From Colivicinus sp022776215 (lineage in GTDB: Bacteria; Bacillota_I; Bacilli_A; Erysipelotrichales; Erysipelotrichaceae), in the NCBI GenBank assembly GCA_022776215.1, contig JALFIR010000076.1, positions 1 through 11,456 on the forward strand: 11,456 nt of DNA. The letters run 5' to 3'. Below are positions 6,602 through 11,456 of this stretch, in pieces (the first letter of the stretch is position 1; each line of letters begins with the position of its first letter). The notes beneath the pieces are model-generated. The model did not search any database. It saw only the letters and a list, made by a program, of their open reading frames with translations, and had not been told where the DNA came from. Both the position numbers and the translations under genes were made by a program.

Positions 6602-8039
6602 GCTTTTTGATGGTGTTCCTCATGTAGAGATAAATCAATTGTCTATTGATTCTCGTGTTCCAATGAAGGATTGTATTTTCTTTTGTGTGGCTGGAATTAA
6701 GGATGATGGGCATGACTATGTGGATGAGGCTATCAAGAATGGTGCGTCTGTCATTGTTTATCAAAATGAGATTGATACATCAAGGGATGCCATATATATC
6801 AAGGTTAATGATACTATCGATTGTTTAAATTCAATTGTAGCTAAGTTCTATGGTTATCCAAGTGATCGTTTAGAGATTTTCTTGTGTACTGGTTGTGAGG
6901 GTGTTAGTGAGACTACTTATTTGTTGAATAAGCTGATTTCTAATTTCAAGGAATGCGCTTCAATTGGTGTTAATGGTATTTTCTATGGTGATAATCATTT
7001 GATGAGTAATAACCGTACTTTGAATATTTTGGATAATCAAAGACTTTTGAGCGATTTTGTCCATAATGGGGTTAAGGCTTGTACACTTGAGGCTGATTGT
7101 TTGGCTTTTGCGTATAAGAAGTTGGATGCGGTTAAGCCTAATGTTTTTATTTATACACGTACTAATGAATATTCTAATTATTATACCGAGATGGATGTTA
7201 ATTATTATGATTTCTTGTGTAGTTATTTATATACATTGGATGATACAACTGCTATTCTTCTTAATAGGGACGATGAATCTTATGAGGAGTTGTTGAAGGC
7301 AAGTGGCGAGAATGTTCATTCTTATGGTTTTAATGTTGATGCTGATTTTGTGATTTCTAATTTAGTTTTGGAAGCTAAGGAAAGTAAGTTTACTTTAAGT
7401 GTCAATAATGAATCTATGGACTTCACTACTAAGATTTTAAGCAAACAGGGTATTTATGATGTTGTAGCAGCTATTTCAGCACTTTACTTAACAGGATACG
7501 ATTTGCATGAAATCTCTCTTGTATTACCTTTTATTAAGCCATTAAAGGGTGAGATGCAGGTCTTAGAAGACTGTTATGATTTTAATATCTATGTTGATTC
7601 AGCTAATAATATTCAAAGTATTCGGGAAACTGTAGAATTTGCAAGAAAAATAAAAAAATTGAATAAGAGAATTATTGTCTTAATTGGCATTAAATCTTCT
7701 TTTGATAAACAGATTGCCAAGGAACTTGGTGAATACTTGTCAAAGGCTGTTGATAAGGTGGTATTAACTGAAGTATCTACTTATAGTGGCAATATCAATT
7801 TATTGTTAGAAGAGGGTGCTAGGTACTTTGATGAGTATAAGACCTTAGTTATTGAGGATAGACAGATTGCGATTGAGAGTGCGATTGATTTACTTAATAA
7901 AGACGATATTTTGCTGATTCTTGGTAAGGGTAAGGATAATTATATTTATCGTAACTTGGGTAAGGAGTATTATCCTGGTGATTATAGTGTTGCGATGAAT
8001 CACTATAAGAAGTTGTTGAAGCAGATGCAAGATAATTAA
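6588..8039 (+). CDS. MurE-like Mur ligase homologue lacking catalytic motifs
   Basis: Full-length three-domain Mur ligase homologue (483 aa) most like MurE, which adds the third residue of the cell-wall stem peptide. The N-terminal domain matches well (LSIDSRVPMKDCIFFCVAG at 18-36, DDGHDYVDEAI at 39-49), and the end has the LGKGKDNY block (445-452, normally AGKGHE). The catalytic sites are gone: the P-loop TGTNGKTTT reads TGCEGVSETT (101-110) with valine for the lysine; the SSHAL region reads ADCLAF (169-174); the segment holding the carbamylated lysine reads YYDFLCSYL (206-214); DYAHTPDAL reads DSANNIQSI (337-345); DNPR is absent near 394-401. It is thus unlikely to be an ATP-dependent ligase; a structural or regulatory role is inferred. 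ATG 6588 has GAGGT at 6575-6579. It ends the operon. Confidence 0.85.
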   Translation: MFLDELFDGVPHVEINQLSIDSRVPMKDCIFFCVAGIKDDGHDYVDEAIKNGASVIVYQNEIDTSRDAIYIKVNDTIDCLNSIVAKFYGYPSDRLEIFLCTGCEGVSETTYLLNKLISNFKECASIGVNGIFYGDNHLMSNNRTLNILDNQRLLSDFVHNGVKACTLEADCLAFAYKKLDAVKPNVFIYTRTNEYSNYYTEMDVNYYDFLCSYLYTLDDTTAILLNRDDESYEELLKASGENVHSYGFNVDADFVISNLVLEAKESKFTLSVNNESMDFTTKILSKQGIYDVVAAISALYLTGYDLHEISLVLPFIKPLKGEMQVLEDCYDFNIYVDSANNIQSIRETVEFARKIKKLNKRIIVLIGIKSSFDKQIAKELGEYLSKAVDKVVLTEVSTYSGNINLLLEEGARYFDEYKTLVIEDRQIAIESAIDLLNKDDILLILGKGKDNYIYRNLGKEYYPGDYSVAMNHYKKLLKQMQDN

Positions 8040-8046
8040 TTCTTTC

Positions 8047-8075
8047 TTGTAAAGATTGCCGTTTATATGTATAAT
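8047..8075 (+). promoter_or_regulatory. rpsU promoter
   Basis: -35 TTGTAA (8047-8052) and a perfect -10 TATAAT (8070-8075) are separated by 17 bases. It lies just after the murE-like stop and would start transcription near 8082, giving rpsU a short leader with a strong ribosome site. Confidence 0.75.
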
Positions 8076-8104
8076 ATTCTAGAGCTTGGAAGGGGGTGTG
8101 ATGG

Positions 8105-8284
8105 ATGTCAAAGGTAGTAGTAAAAGAAAATGAACAATTAGATGATGCTTTACGTAGATTCAAGAGACAAGTTTCTCGTAATGGAACCCTTCTAGAAGTT
8201 AGAAAACGTGAGTATTATATTAAACCAGGTCTTAAGAGAAAGCTTAAGTCTGAAGCAGCTAGAAAAGCAAGAAGAGGAAAATAG
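8105..8284 (+). CDS. rpsU: 30S ribosomal protein S21
   Basis: A 59-aa basic protein matching S21: MSKVVVKENEQLDDALRRFK at the start, then an EVRKREYY block (31-38) and a Lys/Arg-rich tail ending KARRGK. S21 sits on the 30S platform near the anti-Shine-Dalgarno helix and assists initiation. The length is usual for Bacillota (about 57-60 aa). The start is ATG 8105, with GGAAGGGGGTG (8088-8098) as a very strong ribosome site; the ATG at 8101 runs into a stop after ten codons. It has its own promoter and terminator, so it is a single-gene unit although close to the division operon. The stop codon lies inside the terminator stem. Confidence 0.96.
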   Translation: MSKVVVKENEQLDDALRRFKRQVSRNGTLLEVRKREYYIKPGLKRKLKSEAARKARRGK

Positions 8285-8304
8285 TGTTAACGCACTATTT
8301 TTTT
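8278..8304 (+). terminator. rpsU terminator
   Basis: AAAATAGTG (8278-8286) pairs with CACTATTTT (8293-8301) around a six-base loop TTAACG, running into T 8298-8304. The rpsU stop codon TAG (8282-8284) is part of the 5' arm. Confidence 0.8.
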
Positions 8305-8312
8305 ATACCCTA

Positions 8313-8353
8313 TTATGACCAAATATAAGATGTACAAGCAATCTTATATTATT
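8313..8353 (+). repeat. Regulatory element, copy 1 (TTATGACCAAAT ... TATATTATT)
   Basis: TTATGACCAAAT (8313-8324) and TATATTATT (8345-8353) bracket an inverted repeat. The same two words in the same order, again around a hairpin, occur at 9827-9874. Copy 1 is 41 bases and copy 2 is 48. The two copies bracket the Cys-rich protein gene and the regulator gene, so a shared binding site is a reasonable reading. Confidence 0.55.
8322..8350 (+). promoter_or_regulatory. Perfect 10-bp inverted repeat, likely activator operator
   Basis: AATATAAGAT (8322-8331) and ATCTTATATT (8341-8350) are exact reverse complements with a nine-base gap, GTACAAGCA. The right arm ends eight bases before the -10 box at 8359, so the repeat covers the place where a -35 hexamer should be. 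There is no T-run after it, which argues against a terminator. The neighbouring HTH/TPR regulator is the obvious candidate to bind here. Confidence 0.6.
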
Positions 8354-8358
8354 TAAAA

Positions 8359-8364
8359 TATAAT
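8359..8364 (+). promoter_or_regulatory. -10 box for the Cys-rich protein/regulator unit
   Basis: Perfect TATAAT, 20 bases before the ATG at 8384. The hexamer 17 bases upstream is AAGCAA, not a -35 box, so the promoter probably needs an activator. The ribosome site AAAGGCGG (8368-8375) follows. Confidence 0.6.
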
Positions 8365-8383
8365 CATAAAGGCGGTATTTTCT

Positions 8384-8581
8384 ATGAAAAAGATTTTAGG
8401 GATTTTAATTTTATGTTTAGTATGTTGTGGCTTTTCTGTTAATTCGGATGAAGACAAAAAGAATGCATGTGAATTCAAGTCTAATGCATATCAATCATGT
8501 TCTTTAAATGAAGATGATGAATGTGTGTGTTTCAAAATAACAAAAAATTGCGTTAAAGATGGTCAAAACAAAAGAGGATAA
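8384..8581 (+). CDS. Small exported Cys-rich protein
   Basis: A 65-aa protein I do not recognise. A classic Sec signal (MKK, then a hydrophobic core ILGILILCLVCCGF at 4-17) is followed by a polar mature part with five cysteines at 29, 39, 47, 49 and 56, and a basic end DGQNKRG. The charge pattern is mixed (NEDDE at 42-46, then Lys-rich). C14 and C15 do not fit a canonical lipobox, so secretion or membrane retention is more likely than lipidation, though a divergent lipobox cannot be excluded. The five cysteines suggest disulfides or a metal site. The ribosome site AAAGGCGG supports translation. The stop is six bases before the regulator's start, and its last codons contain the regulator's ribosome site, so the two are cotranscribed. 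Candidate roles are signal precursor, antimicrobial peptide, or accessory sensor; none is shown. Confidence 0.75.
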   Translation: MKKILGILILCLVCCGFSVNSDEDKKNACEFKSNAYQSCSLNEDDECVCFKITKNCVKDGQNKRG

Positions 8582-8587
8582 TATAAA

Positions 8588-9811
8588 TTGATTACTGATT
8601 TAGAACTTTTATATATAAAAAATTTACACAATGGCAAAGATGATACCAAGACATTAGCTTCTAAAATAGGCATTAACCAATCAATGTTGTACGACATTGA
8701 AGCTGGCAGGAGGAATCTTACTAAAGATATTTTTAATAAGATTACTAATTATTATAATGTCACCTATGATAATAGACGATCTATTTATGATGAGGCTTAT
8801 AATCTTACTCTAGAATTGTTTTCTTATATTATTACTTATGAGGATGATAAATTAGATGATTTGTATGATAGATACAAATCCCAAATTGAAAGTTATCATA
8901 ATACGAAGGCTTTCATTCTTTGTGATTTAATTGAAGCAATTCGTAATAAATACGATAATGATGATATTGTTGAACAACAATTATTAAATTGTTGTGATTT
9001 TTTAGATGTATATGACAACAATCTGATTTTTATTTATTGTATATTGTGGTGTTTTACCAAAGATGTTTATAAAGAAACAAAAACACTAGAAAAGATTGTT
9101 TTAGATTCTTATAAGAGATATTCTCTTGTTGGCGTTAATGAAGATATAGTTGCAATGCTATATTATCAAATTGGACGTATACATGAGGCTAAACATGAAA
9201 ATTTTGAGGCATTAAACTATTTTGATAAATCAATCACGGCATTTCAAAATATTCACAATCTCCAAAGAACAATCCAAGTCAAAATTCAAAAAGCAAATTG
9301 TTACTTTGATTTGAAAGATTATGATAAGGCTGAAGCCGAGTATTTAAGAATGTTTGAAGAATCTTCTAAATATGGCTTTAAAAGAAGAATGAGTGCTTGT
9401 GCTAATAATCTTGCTTTCTTATATTTTTTAAAACATGATTTTGAGAATTCTTTAAAGTTCATTGAACAAGCCAGATTAAATGGTACCATTGTTCCTAATA
9501 TAAATTATTACCAAGCTTATATACACTTTAAAATAAATGATTTATGTAGTGTAAGAAAAGAACTTAAAAACTTGATTGATAATGAAAATGATATTTCAAC
9601 ACTGCACTCGTTAAAACTAATTCAATCATTTATTAATGAAAATGATAAGAATGTTGAGTATTATATGGAGTTAGCTATTAAAGATTTTCAAAAATTAAAT
9701 TCTAAATTAGATATTCAACTAATATACGAAATGGTATTAGATTACTATAAGGATAGAAACCCTCAAAGAGTTAAAGAGTTATTACCTGAATATATTAAAT
9801 TAATAAGATGA
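8588..9811 (+). CDS. XRE-HTH/TPR transcriptional regulator (RRNPP-like)
   Basis: A 407-aa cytoplasmic regulator. An XRE-type helix-turn-helix fills about residues 4-58 (recognition part GINQSMLYDIEAGRRNLT at 28-45). It is followed by an all-helical region with tetratricopeptide-like repeats, clearest at about 187-220 (YYQIGRIHEAKHENFEALNY), 228-260 (ANCYFDLKDYDKAEAEY) and 268-298 (NNLAFLYFLKHDFENSLKF). This layout is that of Rgg, PlcR, ComR and related regulators that bind imported peptides; the actual ligand is unknown. It starts at TTG 8588: a stop at 8579-8581 blocks any earlier start in this frame, the next ATG lies inside the HTH, and AGAGGA (8573-8578) is well placed. Compared with the division genes it uses AAA and ATA more freely, hinting at a different origin. 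The terminator-like stem at 9814 follows at once. Confidence 0.85.
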   Translation: MITDLELLYIKNLHNGKDDTKTLASKIGINQSMLYDIEAGRRNLTKDIFNKITNYYNVTYDNRRSIYDEAYNLTLELFSYIITYEDDKLDDLYDRYKSQIESYHNTKAFILCDLIEAIRNKYDNDDIVEQQLLNCCDFLDVYDNNLIFIYCILWCFTKDVYKETKTLEKIVLDSYKRYSLVGVNEDIVAMLYYQIGRIHEAKHENFEALNYFDKSITAFQNIHNLQRTIQVKIQKANCYFDLKDYDKAEAEYLRMFEESSKYGFKRRMSACANNLAFLYFLKHDFENSLKFIEQARLNGTIVPNINYYQAYIHFKINDLCSVRKELKNLIDNENDISTLHSLKLIQSFINENDKNVEYYMELAIKDFQKLNSKLDIQLIYEMVLDYYKDRNPQRVKELLPEYIKLIR

Positions 9812-9813
9812 TA

Positions 9814-9895
9814 AAAAACCTTTCTGTTATGACCAAATCAGATATAGAACTATTAAGTTGCATTCTATATTATTAGCTTAACAAGAAAGGTTTTT
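9814..9895 (+). terminator. Long bulged stem enclosing element copy 2; probable terminator
   Basis: AAAAACCTTTC-TGTTA (9814-9829) pairs with TAACA (9879-9883) and, after one bulged A, GAAAGGTTTTT (9885-9895), giving 16 pairs. The 49-base interior holds a second hairpin: GATATAGAA (9841-9849) with TTCTATATT (9863-9871), one G-T pair. The 3' arm ends in five Ts, so it can stop regulator transcription. The nested element and the overlapping promoter suggest more than simple termination. Confidence 0.6.
9827..9874 (+). repeat. Regulatory element, copy 2 (TTATGACCAAAT ... TATATTATT)
   Basis: TTATGACCAAAT (9827-9838) and TATATTATT (9866-9874) repeat the outer words of copy 1 at 8313-8353, around an imperfect 9-bp inverted repeat (9841-9849 with 9863-9871) whose arm sequence differs from copy 1. 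The shared outer words and differing arms suggest that either the outer words or the hairpin shape is what is conserved. Confidence 0.55.
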
Positions 9896-9905
9896 ACTTT
9901 ATGAT
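9878..9905 (+). promoter_or_regulatory. Candidate promoter for the secreted-protein unit
   Basis: TTAACA (9878-9883, one mismatch from TTGACA) and TATGAT (9900-9905, one mismatch from TATAAT) are 16 bases apart. The -35 lies in the 3' arm of the long stem, just right of element copy 2. Transcription would start near 9912, leaving about 80 bases of leader before ATG 9992. Confidence 0.5.
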
Positions 9906-9957
9906 TAGATTCAATTTAGCTAGGTACAAAAACGGCGATACTTTAATTTTCATTTAA
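9901..9957 (+). CDS. Possible 18-aa peptide ORF
   Basis: ATG 9901 opens a frame reading MIRFNLARYKNGDTLIFI and stopping at TAA 9955-9957. AGAAAGG (9884-9890) lies ten bases upstream. The hydrophobic end and position right after a TPR regulator recall short signalling peptides, but there is no signal-peptide core. It also overlaps the candidate -10 box at 9900, so it could only be made from a transcript starting further upstream. Chance is a strong alternative. Confidence 0.2.
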   Translation: MIRFNLARYKNGDTLIFI

Positions 9958-9991
9958 ACGAAACTTAGAATTTATGAAAAGGAGAATGAAA

Positions 9992-10660
9992 ATGAAAAAA
10001 ATAGCAATAACTTTTATGTCTTTAATCTTATTATTAACTTTAGCTAATTTTAATTTTATAAGTGCACATGAAACCATGAGTAAAGAGGAAGTGTACACTA
10101 TGATTAAAGAAGTTAATATAAACGATAATAATGAAATTGAAATTATTTTGAATTTGAATGAAGATGAGATTAAAAATTTAAGTCAAGATCAATTATCAAT
10201 AATTCACGATACTGTAGCTGCTGACTTCATTGATGATCAAATTGTAAGTGATAATTCGTTCAGATCTAGACCTGAATATTGGACTGAATACGGGGCTCAA
10301 GAAAGAAAAACGTTTAGTGGATTTGCAGGCAATCAGCCACCAGGTGGCACAAATTTTCCTACAGGAGGTGGCTTTTGGTGGGTCGACTCAGATGGGCCAA
10401 CTGTTAGTATTTCGATGAATTATAATGGAGTCATTATTCCAGTTTCTGTTTCTTTAGGAATATCTAGCAATCAAGCTGGATCAGGCAGATATGCATCTGT
10501 TCCAAATACCTATGATTATTTTAAACTGTTCGTCGAAAGAACTTATGATTGCAAGCCTCAAGTAACTTATTGTAAAAATAGTAATGGTGTTGTTTCTGTT
10601 TTTTCAAAACATGTAACTAAGATTTTGATAAGTGATGTTGCGTATGCTAAAAAAGTCTAA
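9992..10660 (+). CDS. Secreted protein of unknown function
   Basis: A 222-aa exported protein with no family I can name. The signal peptide is clear: MKKIAITFMSLILLLTLANF, then NFISA with probable cleavage after A25. The mature N-terminus is acidic and helical (about 26-85, KEEVYTMIKEVN). A Gly/Trp-rich turn follows (GNQPPGGTNFPTGGGFWW, 113-130), then a beta-rich part with alternating hydrophobic residues (PTVSISMNYNGVIIPVSVSLGISS, 136-159) and two cysteines (187, 194). Such an architecture suits a secreted effector or bacteriocin-like protein, but no motif proves it. ATG 9992 is chosen because AAAAGGAG (9977-9984) is seven bases upstream; ATGs at 9974 and 9986 have no ribosome site. It overlaps the next gene, so they form a unit, probably under the promoter near element copy 2. 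Confidence 0.7.
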   Translation: MKKIAITFMSLILLLTLANFNFISAHETMSKEEVYTMIKEVNINDNNEIEIILNLNEDEIKNLSQDQLSIIHDTVAADFIDDQIVSDNSFRSRPEYWTEYGAQERKTFSGFAGNQPPGGTNFPTGGGFWWVDSDGPTVSISMNYNGVIIPVSVSLGISSNQAGSGRYASVPNTYDYFKLFVERTYDCKPQVTYCKNSNGVVSVFSKHVTKILISDVAYAKKV

Positions 10661-11060
10661 ATTAATTACAATTTTTCTAGGTATTTTATTAGTATTGTCT
10701 TTAGCTGGTAATATCTATCAAATTAACAATAAAGATACTGATTCCAAAATTAATATTAATAAGACATATGGCGGTGGCGGTATTGACGGTAAAGATGTGG
10801 TAGATCTAATTGATGAAGAATATATTACTATTGCAGATAATTCTAAGATTTATTTGTATCGTCAAAATGAGTCTATGAAATCAGGTATTATCAAACAGTT
10901 GGCAGAGCCTAATTTATACATTGCTGATATTAATGAAATGAAATTATATATATTCTTTAATAAGGATTCTATTAATGTTATTTGTGATGACGAAGTATAC
11001 AATTATAAACAAAGAGCTGAAGGCACTACATTTTTAGGTCAAGATTCAAATAATCAGTAA
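10644..11060 (+). CDS. Single-pass membrane protein of unknown function
   Basis: A 138-aa protein with a short basic start (MLKKSK), one hydrophobic helix (about 7-25, LITIFLGILLVLSLAGN) and a soluble part of about 110 residues expected outside the cell. A Gly run (TYGGGGIDG, 41-49) precedes an alternating beta-like domain (YITIADNSKIYLYRQ, ELKLYIFF-like strands). There is no lipobox, and the helix lacks a good cleavage site, so an anchored protein is likely. It overlaps the preceding secreted-protein gene by 17 bases, suggesting coupled translation and paired function; an immunity or partner role is inference only. GTG 10632 and ATG 10635 in the same frame are alternative starts. ATG 10644 gives the most normal N-terminus, with weak AAGTGAT upstream. 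Confidence 0.65.
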   Translation: MLKKSKLITIFLGILLVLSLAGNIYQINNKDTDSKININKTYGGGGIDGKDVVDLIDEEYITIADNSKIYLYRQNESMKSGIIKQLAEPNLYIADINEMKLYIFFNKDSINVICDDEVYNYKQRAEGTTFLGQDSNNQ

Positions 11061-11074
11061 TTAACATTATTCTT

Positions 11075-11103
11075 AGTTCTCTAGTTTAACTAGAGAACTT
11101 TTT
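11075..11103 (+). terminator. Terminator of the secreted-protein unit
   Basis: AGTTCTCTAG (11075-11084) pairs perfectly with CTAGAGAACT (11090-11099) around TTTAA, followed by TTTT. It lies 15 bases after the stop of the membrane-protein gene and ends the cassette. Confidence 0.88.
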
Positions 11104-11248
11104 AGAATGAGTTCATTAAGCAACTATATTACAGGCCAATGCGTTAAATGCATAACAATGAAGCAGGTTACAAAGTAGTATGTTTGTTATGATTAATGTA
11201 TTAATAGAATTTTATAGTTGGAAAAGTCAATATAATAATGTAGTTTTT

Positions 11249-11298
11249 AGGACAAAATAATTATGTATGAAAACCTACATTTTTATTTTGTCCTTTTT
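11249..11298 (+). terminator. Long terminator-like hairpin, no gene attached
   Basis: AGGACAAAATAA (11249-11260) pairs perfectly with TTATTTTGTCCT (11283-11294). Inside, ATGTA (11263-11267) pairs with TACAT (11276-11280) after a 2-base T/T mismatch, around an eight-base loop. TTTT follows. No coding gene ends near it on this strand. Confidence 0.65.
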
Positions 11299-11374
11299 GA
11301 CCATTATTTATCAGACCCGTTTTTAGACTTTCTCACCATAAATTTTTAGAAGCAGTATGCTAACTGAAATCTCT

Positions 11375-11402
11375 AAAGTATAGATAAAATCTATACTTTT
11401 TT
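11375..11402 (+). terminator. Terminator-like hairpin before the edge promoter
   Basis: AAAGTATAGAT (11375-11385) pairs perfectly with ATCTATACTTT (11389-11399) around a three-base AAA loop and runs into a six-T tract (11397-11402). It would isolate the next transcription unit from upstream reading. Confidence 0.65.
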
Positions 11403-11417
11403 AATGTTTTTAACTAT

Positions 11418-11443
11418 TTGACAAAATTTTTTTATGGTATAAT
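11418..11443 (+). promoter_or_regulatory. Promoter for a gene beyond the right edge
   Basis: A perfect TATAAT (11438-11443) is preceded by TGG (11435-11437), forming an extended -10. A perfect TTGACA (11418-11423) is present, but only 14 bases away instead of 16-18, so the extended -10 may carry most of the activity. Transcription would begin near 11450. Confidence 0.6.
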
Positions 11444-11456
11444 AAATATGGTGAGA

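Larger units (their letters stand above)
11104..11456. other. Noncoding stretch with several hairpins
   Basis: I see no convincing gene on either strand. The longest + frames here are 23-26 codons without ribosome sites (for example from 11107). The stretch holds two terminator-like hairpins (11249-11298 and 11375-11402), a 10-bp inverted repeat (11331/11447) and a promoter at the right edge. A TATAAT at 11231-11236 stands before the first hairpin without a proper -35, so a short hairpin RNA is conceivable but unsupported. Confidence 0.5.
11331..11456. repeat. 10-bp inverted repeat, 126-base span
   Basis: TCTCACCATA (11331-11340) and TATGGTGAGA (11447-11456) are exact reverse complements. 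The right copy sits just after the -10 box at 11438 and at the window edge, so it may extend. It could be paired operator sites or ends of a small element. Confidence 0.45.

Noticed and set aside
7057..7296. 79-codon same-strand frame inside the murE-like gene
   Set aside because: Low-complexity hydrophobic text typical of an out-of-frame reading; the real frame matches Mur ligases throughout.
7894..8163. 89-codon antisense frame across the murE-like end and rpsU
   Set aside because: It runs through the rpsU promoter and the conserved S21 start on the other strand; no ribosome site.
8384..8446. Lipoprotein signal in the small Cys-rich protein
   Set aside because: The residues before C14 and C15 (LVC, VCC) lack the usual small residue at -1 of a lipobox, so an ordinary Sec signal is the safer call.
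11107..11178. 23-codon frame after the cassette terminator
   Set aside because: No ribosome site and it begins just after a terminator; probably chance.
11295..11318. Third copy of the TTATGACCAAAT element (TTTTGACCATT ... ATCAGA)
   Set aside because: Only short words agree and spacing differs; too weak to count.
1..11456. CRISPR arrays, tRNA or rRNA genes
   Set aside because: No regularly spaced repeats and no cloverleaf or rRNA-like segments were seen.

Overview
The window is AT-rich with tightly packed genes, all on the + strand. It looks like a low-GC Bacillota chromosome. The gene content and protein style suggest an Erysipelotrichia-like gut bacterium; this placement is by impression only, since no rRNA or other decisive marker is present.

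Layout. (1) 1-217: the 3' end of a probable transposase gene and its terminator-like hairpin. (2) 258-8039: a compact division and housekeeping operon in the order ftsA-like, ftsZ, PHP phosphoesterase, CNNM/CorC-type transporter, rsmE, mtaB, murE-like. Neighbours touch or overlap by a few bases, apart from a 79-base gap before the CNNM gene that holds a strong ribosome site and a 15-codon leader ORF. (3) 8047-8304: rpsU (ribosomal protein S21) with its own promoter and terminator. (4) 8313-11103: an accessory cassette of a small exported Cys-rich protein, an XRE-HTH/TPR regulator of the peptide-sensing (RRNPP) type, a secreted 222-aa protein of unknown function and a single-pass membrane protein. 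(5) 11104-11456: a noncoding stretch with two terminator-like hairpins, an inverted repeat and an outgoing promoter at the edge.

Most notable points. The FtsA-like and MurE-like proteins both keep their family fold signatures but have lost the nucleotide-binding and catalytic residues, so both look like non-catalytic versions placed around a fully normal FtsZ. The ftsA-like gene appears to be read from a leaderless mRNA. In the accessory cassette, a shared 12-base word (TTATGACCAAAT) followed by a hairpin and TATATTATT occurs twice: once before the Cys-rich protein gene, where a perfect 10-bp inverted repeat occupies the place of a missing -35 box, and once just downstream of the regulator, nested inside a long terminator-like stem ahead of the secreted protein gene. 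This fits an undescribed peptide-sensing circuit in which the TPR regulator controls its own two-gene unit and the secreted pair. The functional link is inference from arrangement and shared sites.
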